Assembly: GCF_027409185.1 (NCBI RefSeq)
Contig: NC_084461.1
Span: 141,095,001-141,159,000 of the forward strand
Reading direction: 5' to 3'
DNA: 64,000 bases
DNA from: Cynocephalus volans
Lineage: Eukaryota; Chordata; Mammalia; Dermoptera; Cynocephalidae
Part shown: one piece after another, positions 59,101-64,000 of the stretch
Layout: the number at the start of each line of letters is the position of its first letter
Position numbering within the stretch: the stretch's first letter is position 1
Made by a program: the position numbers and the translations under genes
Notes under the pieces: model-generated
The model's database searches: none
Told to the model about the DNA's origin: nothing
What the model saw: the letters and a program-made list of their open reading frames with translations, nothing else

Positions 59101-62100
59101 GGTACCAATCCAGCTCTACAACATAAACTGGAGAGCACAGGGAGTTGAGAACCAGACTGTAAGTGCCATGAGCTCTGGGACTGTGTTTTATTTCCCATCT
59201 GGGCAAGCCCCACTGCCTAAGCACAACCTTGCTTATAACAAGTGTTTGGCAAATGTTCACTGAGATGATCTCAGGGCCTTGGGCCCCAACTGGGCTCAAG
59301 GTCATAGAACAGAGAAGCAAAGAGTTCTATAGCTGCCATCGACTCATCAATTGGCAGCTTGTCTTTAATAATTAACGTCTGATTAGCTGTTAGATGGGGA
59401 AGAACGTGATGCATCAAAAATGCAAACAGCACAGGACTCTTTGCCAAAGGTCTGGTGGAGATAAACTTCCAGCACAACTTCAGTTTCACAGAGAATAAGG
59501 TAGGGTGCGGTATTTAACAGAATATATAATGGTTGAAAGGAGAGGATGTCGAAAAAGACCGACCAGGACTGAAATCCTGTCCCTACTAACTGGCTGGGGG
59601 ATTTGGAGTAAAATACTTAATCACCATGAATCTCAGTTTCCCCATCTGTTAAATAATAATAATAGTATCTATGTCATGGGTTTGGCTGTGAGGATTAAAT
59701 AAAAAAAGCATGTAATGCACTTAGTTCAGTGTCTGCCACATGGGAAACTCTGTGTTAGTTATTATTGCTATTCACAGACCAAAGAGTAAGCCAATTGCAC
59801 CGAGAAACTCTCAAAATTTTCCACGGGGATTTAAAGATTTAGTTTCTTCTGCATGAAACTCTCTAAAGGAAATTTGTATTCGCTCTGTATTTGTAAGCTA
59901 TCTTACACTCTTATGAGGCAGTACAGTAGATCTTAGTCTTCCCATTTTATAGAGGAGGGTACTGAGGCCAAGGGGTTAAGCAAGACCACATCAAGTTAGA
60001 AGTAGAACAAGAGCTATAGCTCTGACCTTCTGTCTCCTAGGCTTTGCAATGGATACCTAATGCCAGTATCTAACCTGTCACTTGAGGAATGGTTTAGAAT
60101 AGTATTTCAAAGAGTGTGTCACATCAAAGCTTTATTCATTTATCCATGCCTCAATTCATAATTGAATAGAATAGTTTTTTTTTTTTTTTTCTTTTTTTGG
60201 CGACTGGCTGGTACAGGAATCCAAACCCGTGACCCTGATGTTACAACGCTGCACTGTAACCAATGGAGCCAACTGGTCAGACCCTGAACAGAATAGTTTA
60301 ATGCAGTGGTTCTTAAGGCATGAACACTGAACCACCATCGGTACAATCACCTGGGAATCTGTTAGGAATGCAAATTCTCACTTGCTGAATCAAAGTCTTT
60401 GAGATGGACCCAGTGATCTGGTTTTTAAGCTCTCCAGATATTCTGATGCCTGCTTAATTAAGTTTGAGAGCCACAGTGATTACAAGCCTGGATTATGGAG
60501 TGACGTGAGTCTGGACTTAAACTCAGCTTTAGTCCTTACACTAGCCTCTGTGGCCTTCGGAAGGACATTCAACTACTCTAAGCTTTGGTGTCATCATCTT
60601 TAAAATGAGAAAAATATTAGTACTAGGATTAGAAAGTTGGTATGTGAATTAAATAAGCTAATGCATATAAGAGCTTAACACAGTGTCCATAAATGCCCTA
60701 TGAATGGTGGTTCATACCTTGTTATTGGCATCCCAGTGCAAAACATTTTTGAATATAAAGGTTTCATTTTAATATCAATGGGGTTTATAACTACTGAATG
60801 GGTAACAAAGAAAAGAGGTAAAAAGTGCTCGGGGCCCCACTCTTTGGAAATGATTAGCTGTTATAACATAAAACCACGTGGCACCTTTGGCTGTCTCTAT
60901 TTTTTCTCTGTCCCCCAGGTAACTGAACAGCTTGGTTATTCTCCTGCCACAACTGAGACTCGGAAGCCCTGGAAGACCTTTGCCCAGGGGCAGGGAAAAT
61001 GACCACAAGAGGAAAGCTGATGAGGAACATCTAGAACCTAGGACGGCTTCATTTTGTTTTCTTGTCTCCCAAGTCACAAGCCCTCCCAGTGTTTCTCACA
61101 TTGACTTTCTAGAATTTCTATGGTTTACCAAATCAGAAGGAACTAAGGGGTTAAATATGCAAGGGCCAAGGTTCCTGAGCTCACTCAAAACCCCAGGGTT
61201 GGGAAGGATCTGGCATAATCATCCGGTTCAGGCCTTTGCCTTTACTTAAGGGAGGACCTAAAACTCAAACCCTCCTGGTTGTAGGGGCCAGAGAGCGGGC
61301 TGGCTGGGTTGTTGTGTTCCAGAAATTCTTAAGAATGGAGGAGTGGTCCCAAATTTCTTTAAGGTACCCATTTCAGTGTTGTACTCTCCTATCAAAAGAT
61401 TATTTCTGATCATCAGCTGAAATCTTTTCATGTTTAATTTATGCCTGCTTCCTCTTGCTCAGCTCTCCAAGAACCAGAAAACAATTGCTTCATGTCCTTC
61501 TTGTAAACCCTTCTTCAAATACCTAAGTGTACAGGCTTTAAGTGTGACAGAATTGAGATCAAGTCCCTGTTCTATCCTGACCAGGTATGTGACATCGAGC
61601 AAGTTACTTAATCTCTTTAGCCTCAATTTTCAACATCTGTAAAATGGGTACAGAGAGTCCCTACTTCATAAGGTTGTGTGAGTATTAAAACATATACTGT
61701 GCTCAATAAATATTAACTATTATTATCACATGCCTAAAGACAGTAATTACCAGCATTATTATGTTGGTTTCAATGAGAAATATCTGAGGGTTGTTCAGGT
61801 ACAACCAATAATCAGTTAATACAGATTGAGTGTGTGCTACTAGAAGGATAGAGGGAACTTCTTATTCTATTAATAACTACTCTATTAGTTTACTAATAAT
61901 TTTTAGTGATCATTAGGACAATAAACAGTTTCTCTTGAATCATCAAAGACATTATTTTAAACAACCAAAACATTAATACCAGCTAACATTCGCTTTCCCT
62001 TTACCACCTAACTTGTGTTCTGTATTCACGAACACATTTAATAACCCATGTGGAAGGTGTCACTTTGTAATAATACCCAGTTTACAGTTGAGGAAACTCA

Positions 62101-62680
62101 GGCTCAGAGGTGACCCAGCTCAAGGTCACATAACCAATAAGCAGAACTAGGACTTGAACTCGAGTCCATGTTAAGTCTAAATACGCTTTCTCCAAAGAGC
62201 TTGGTCAGAGGTAGGTTGTCACAGTGCCAACTGAGAGGGCAATATTCTGTGATGAAGTGGAGATGACAGAGCATAGATTTTTACTTTTCAAATCCTCCAC
62301 TCTGGAATTTTAATCTTATGAAGGAGCTGGTTTTTAGTATTACTGGCAAAGGCCATGTTTCTTTTTCCACCACTGTCCATAGAAAGCTCCTTCTGGAATC
62401 CGACGTGAAAACCAAACAATATAGGCACTCTCAAAGTGAAGACGGAAATGTGGCCCTGCATGTTCCTGGAGTGCTGGCTCTCACTGGGAGAGACCCGTGC
62501 GTGGCTGCCCATCTCAGTCTGATTTCCCAACAGTGGCTGCCCGAAGAGAAGGAAGCCAGGGCCTCCGTAGAGAATAAAGAGAGGCTGGTTACCGCCTTTT
62601 TCCAGTTCCCATATTGCCACGAGGGGAGATGCCAGCAAAACCAGGGAAAACCAGGAGATGACCAACTGCTGATGACACAT
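53068..62680 (-). CDS. IL12B: IL12B: interleukin-12/23 p40 subunit
   Basis: Secreted p40 chain that disulphide-links to p35 (IL-12) or p19 (IL-23) and is made by activated macrophages and dendritic cells. Coding exons on the minus strand: 62593-62680, 58852-59127, 58137-58254, 56419-56636, 54587-54744, 53068-53193. They join to 984 nt, i.e. 327 codons plus TAG. Signal peptide ~1-22, Ig-like domain to ~106, two fibronectin-III domains, and a C-terminal WSXWS-like WSEWAS at 318-323. The Cys expected to pair with p35/p19 is Cys200 (ECQEHSAC; human mature Cys177). Differences from human as recalled: one extra Lys near 188-189, loss of two codons at the start of exon 7, and a gained N-L-T sequon at Asn74. 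All junctions are GT-AG, with no premature stop. The start is the ATG directly after the exon 2 acceptor. Confidence 0.97.
53194..54586 (-). other. IL12B intron 6
   Basis: Holds MIR pieces at 53583-53750 and 54270-54515 (plus orientation). No other gene feature. Confidence 0.6.
54270..54515 (+). repeat. MIR SINE
   Basis: Well preserved order: 'ggttctgtcacttcctagct', 'gggcaagtcacttaacctct', 'gtgaaatggtgataataata', 'ctattattatcg'. Confidence 0.85.
54587..54744 (-). CDS. IL12B: IL12B exon 6 (residues 234-286)
   Basis: Acceptor 'ccttttccag', donor 'gtaaga'. Encodes [20 protein letters not shown], then [20 protein letters not shown], ending in the basic GKNKREK. Phase 0 end. Confidence 0.96.
55804..56000. 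mobile_element. TA-flanked inverted-repeat element (copy D), SINE-interrupted
   Basis: Left end 'gggtatttcaaaaagtttgt' and right end 'cccatgaacttttgaag' of the same element as copies A-C. TA at 55802-55803 and 56001-56002. Removing the SINE and its short duplication returns it to about 81-82 bp. Confidence 0.7.
55854..55960 (+). repeat. CYN SINE monomer nested in the inverted-repeat element
   Basis: 'ggctggctggtcagctcagt' to 'ggccagccacc' plus a 20-base A tail. Flanking 'gattata' and 'gataata' are the likely mutated TSD. Confidence 0.82.
56419..56636 (-). CDS. IL12B: IL12B exon 5 (residues 161-234)
   Basis: Acceptor 'ctttag', donor 'gtgagt'. Encodes [29 protein letters not shown] and [14 protein letters not shown]. 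Contains the inter-subunit Cys200 and the conserved NYT sequon. EYKKYSVEC is one residue longer than human EYEYSVEC. Confidence 0.96.
56637..58136 (-). other. IL12B intron 4
   Basis: An AT-rich old L1-like segment spans about 56880-57440. The rest is unassigned. Confidence 0.5.
58137..58254 (-). CDS. IL12B: IL12B exon 4 (residues 122-161)
   Basis: Acceptor 'aatccag', donor 'gtgagt'. Encodes [20 protein letters not shown], then [20 protein letters not shown]. Carries the NKT and NYS sequons. Confidence 0.96.
58255..58851 (-). other. IL12B intron 3
   Basis: Short intron with one oddity: 'ttacatacctaacata' occurs twice (about 58455 and 58490), a local direct duplication. Otherwise nothing. Confidence 0.5.
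58852..59127 (-). CDS. IL12B: IL12B exon 3 (residues 30-122, Ig domain)
   Basis: Acceptor 'ctctccag', donor 'gtaact'. Encodes [40 protein letters not shown] and [20 protein letters not shown]. Cys50 and Cys90 are the Ig-fold disulphide pair. Confidence 0.96.
60175..60289 (-). repeat. CYN-type tRNA SINE with perfect TSD
   Basis: T-run, 'ggcgactggctggtacagga' to 'ggagccaactggtcagaccc', flanked by AGAATAGTTT at ~60165-60174 and ~60290-60299. Confidence 0.83.
60305..60476. mobile_element. MER5A-like hAT element
   Basis: Inverted ends 'cagtggttcttaa' and 'ttgagagccacagtg', with 'caatcacctgggaatct' internally. Confidence 0.65.
61980..62210 (-). repeat. MIR SINE
   Basis: 'cagttgaggaaactcaggct', 'caaggtcacataaccaataa' and 'ggacttgaactcgagtcc' in reverse MIR order. 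Confidence 0.75.
62593..62680 (-). CDS. IL12B: IL12B exon 2 (start codon, signal peptide)
   Basis: Acceptor 'ccttacag' abuts the ATG at 62680. Encodes [20 protein letters not shown], then VAIWELEKG; the signal peptide is expected to end after Ala22. Donor 'gtaacc' follows 62593. The junction codon G|TT gives Val30 and preserves register with exon 3. Confidence 0.95.
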
Positions 62681-64000
62681 CTGTAAGGAGGGGAGAAACA
62701 GGCGGAAGAGAAGGGGAAAAGAGGAGAGAGGATGTCAATAATTATTCAGATACCTTTGGGAACCACACACACATTCTATCCACATTGTTTTAAATTGTGA
62801 TTTTCCCCTTTCCTCTCCAGAAGAAAGGCTAATACTAAGTGAATCACAGGAGCTCTATGCCAGTCTCTGGGTAAGAACATCTACAAATAGAGGACCATAG
62901 GCTACTTGGAACTGAAAGAGACTGAAGGGCAGCCGTCTGATACAATCCTCTTGTATTTAAGATGAGAAGCCTGAAGCTTAGAGAAGGCGTGGACTTGTCC
63001 AGATCAATATTCAGCACTTGTTTATTTAGTGCTGAGCTGGGAGCAGTTGGGAGTATAAAAATGTTTTAACTGAATCCTGCTTTCTAAGAGCAAATACTTT
63101 CTCTCAACAAGTATTTGCTAGTCAGTGTGTTAAATTGCCTCCCCTCCAGTTGGGGAGATAAAGCACACACCTGTATCACTGCAACACAAGGCAGTCTGTG
63201 CTGGGACATCCAGGGCTAAAGGACTTAGGTTAGGGATAGGAAATAATACAGAGGTGAACTTTCAAGTTTGTCAACAACCTGGTCCCCAGCCCTTGTAGAG
63301 GCTGAGTTTCTCTTGTTTATGCAGCAATTGCTCTAAATTCAAAGATTACTCCCTCCGACATAATGCAACCCAGTGGTACTCAAACTTGAGCATAGAACAG
63401 AATAACCTGGAAGGCTTGCTGAAACAGACTGCTGCGCCCCACCCCCAGAGTGTCTGATTCAGCACGTCTAGGGGTGAGGCCTGAGCATGTGCATTTCTAA
63501 AAAGTTTCCAGGTGAAGCTGATGCTGTTGGTTTGAAGACTGCACTTTGAGAACCCCTGGTTTAAACCATGTTCAGGGTCCAGGGTCAGGCTCCTTTTTTG
63601 GAAGACCATAAAATATTGATATATCCACCATGAAATAATGCATAATTTTGTGCAAAATCAGCCACCATTTTACATTGAAACCCAGTCTAAATTAGTATCC
63701 AGGGTTTATGAAAAATCTTCAGACTGCAAAAATTATACCCCACTTATGAATTACATAGAGATGATTGCTGTTTAATTTCATTTTGAAATACCTCCACCCA
63801 TCTTGGAGAGCACTAAAGTTCTGCAGGAACATGGTTTCAGCAACTACTAGTCTAAATATCAGAAGAACAAGGCTCAAACGTTTCAGTCAAATACATTAAA
63901 AATGGGCATCCCTTGGTTGCTGGGACTGAGTATTGACAAATGATGGCTTTGTAAGAACAGCTGCTAACCCTAGGGGGACCTTGCTATGTACTTTATTCTA
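62681..64000 (-). other. IL12B intron 1 (partial, runs off window)
   Basis: Begins at the exon 2 acceptor. No sequence like the known non-coding first exon or its NF-kB/C/EBP promoter was found, so both should lie beyond 64000. Contains the MER5A-like element at 63370-63562. Confidence 0.65.
63370..63562. mobile_element. MER5A-like hAT element
   Basis: 'cagtggtactcaaacttgag' and 'cactttgagaacccctg' are inverted ends, with the core 'cgccccacccccagagtgtc'. Confidence 0.7.

Larger units (their letters stand above)
59128..62592 (-). other. IL12B intron 2
   Basis: Repeat-filled: MIRs at about 59540-59770, 60478-60690 and 61530-61740 (plus) and 61980-62210 (minus), a CYN SINE at 60175-60289 and a MER5A-like element at 60305-60476. 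Confidence 0.65.

Noticed and set aside
58805-59320. 171-codon minus-strand open frame at IL12B exon 3 as a separate gene
   Set aside because: Only the part from 59127 to 58852 is the real exon; the rest is intron read-through on both sides.
62593-62600. A GC-type donor after 'gaaaaag' at the end of IL12B exon 2
   Set aside because: A normal GT donor lies three bases further on. Using it gives a protein in register with the human N-terminus ([14 protein letters not shown]), so no unusual splice site is needed.
1-64000. A previously undescribed multi-gene biological system
   Set aside because: Both genes are well-known vertebrate genes in conserved order, and the remaining sequence is explained largely by transposable elements. 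Nothing supports a new system.

Overview
This is vertebrate nuclear DNA from a placental mammal: AT-rich, intron-dominated, full of MIR, L2, L1, MaLR and ERV remnants, with two multi-exon genes that I recognise by reading the exons through their splice sites. The organism is most likely a colugo (Dermoptera, e.g. Galeopterus). The youngest SINEs are tRNA-derived monomers and head-to-tail dimers of the colugo CYN type, several with intact target-site duplications, and I saw no Alu, B1/B2, Bov or equine SINE. The species call is an inference from repeats.

Layout. 1-1440 is upstream sequence with L2-like fragments. About 1450-2150 is a CpG-island promoter (NRF-1 palindrome, ETS sites, GC box). 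About 1800-21600 (+) is UBLCP1, a nuclear ubiquitin-like-domain phosphatase of the proteasome: one non-coding exon plus ten coding exons that join to exactly 957 nt (318 codons plus stop). 21600-51380 is a ~30 kb intergenic interval between two convergent genes. It is almost entirely stacked transposable elements, and includes a young 5'-truncated L1, nested LTRs, an 81-82 bp inverted-repeat DNA element family, and one isolated CpG-dense patch near 47.4-47.6 kb followed by a good splice donor. About 51380 to beyond the right edge, minus strand, is IL12B, the p40 subunit shared by IL-12 and IL-23. Its six coding exons join to 984 nt (327 codons plus stop), and its 3' UTR exon carries AU-rich elements. 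The non-coding first exon and promoter lie beyond position 64000.

The two genes are neighbours without a common pathway: UBLCP1 is a housekeeping nuclear phosphatase and IL12B an inducible cytokine subunit. The order and convergent orientation match human 5q33.3, so this is conserved synteny. I found no RNA gene, CRISPR array, viral coding region or undescribed multi-gene system. The points worth a second look are the orphan CpG patch, lineage changes in p40 (a two-codon deletion next to the basic loop and a gained N-glycosylation sequon), the terminal AU-rich cluster beside a variant poly(A) signal, and the transposon families and nesting described below. Repeat family names come from reading and recall; no repeat search was run.
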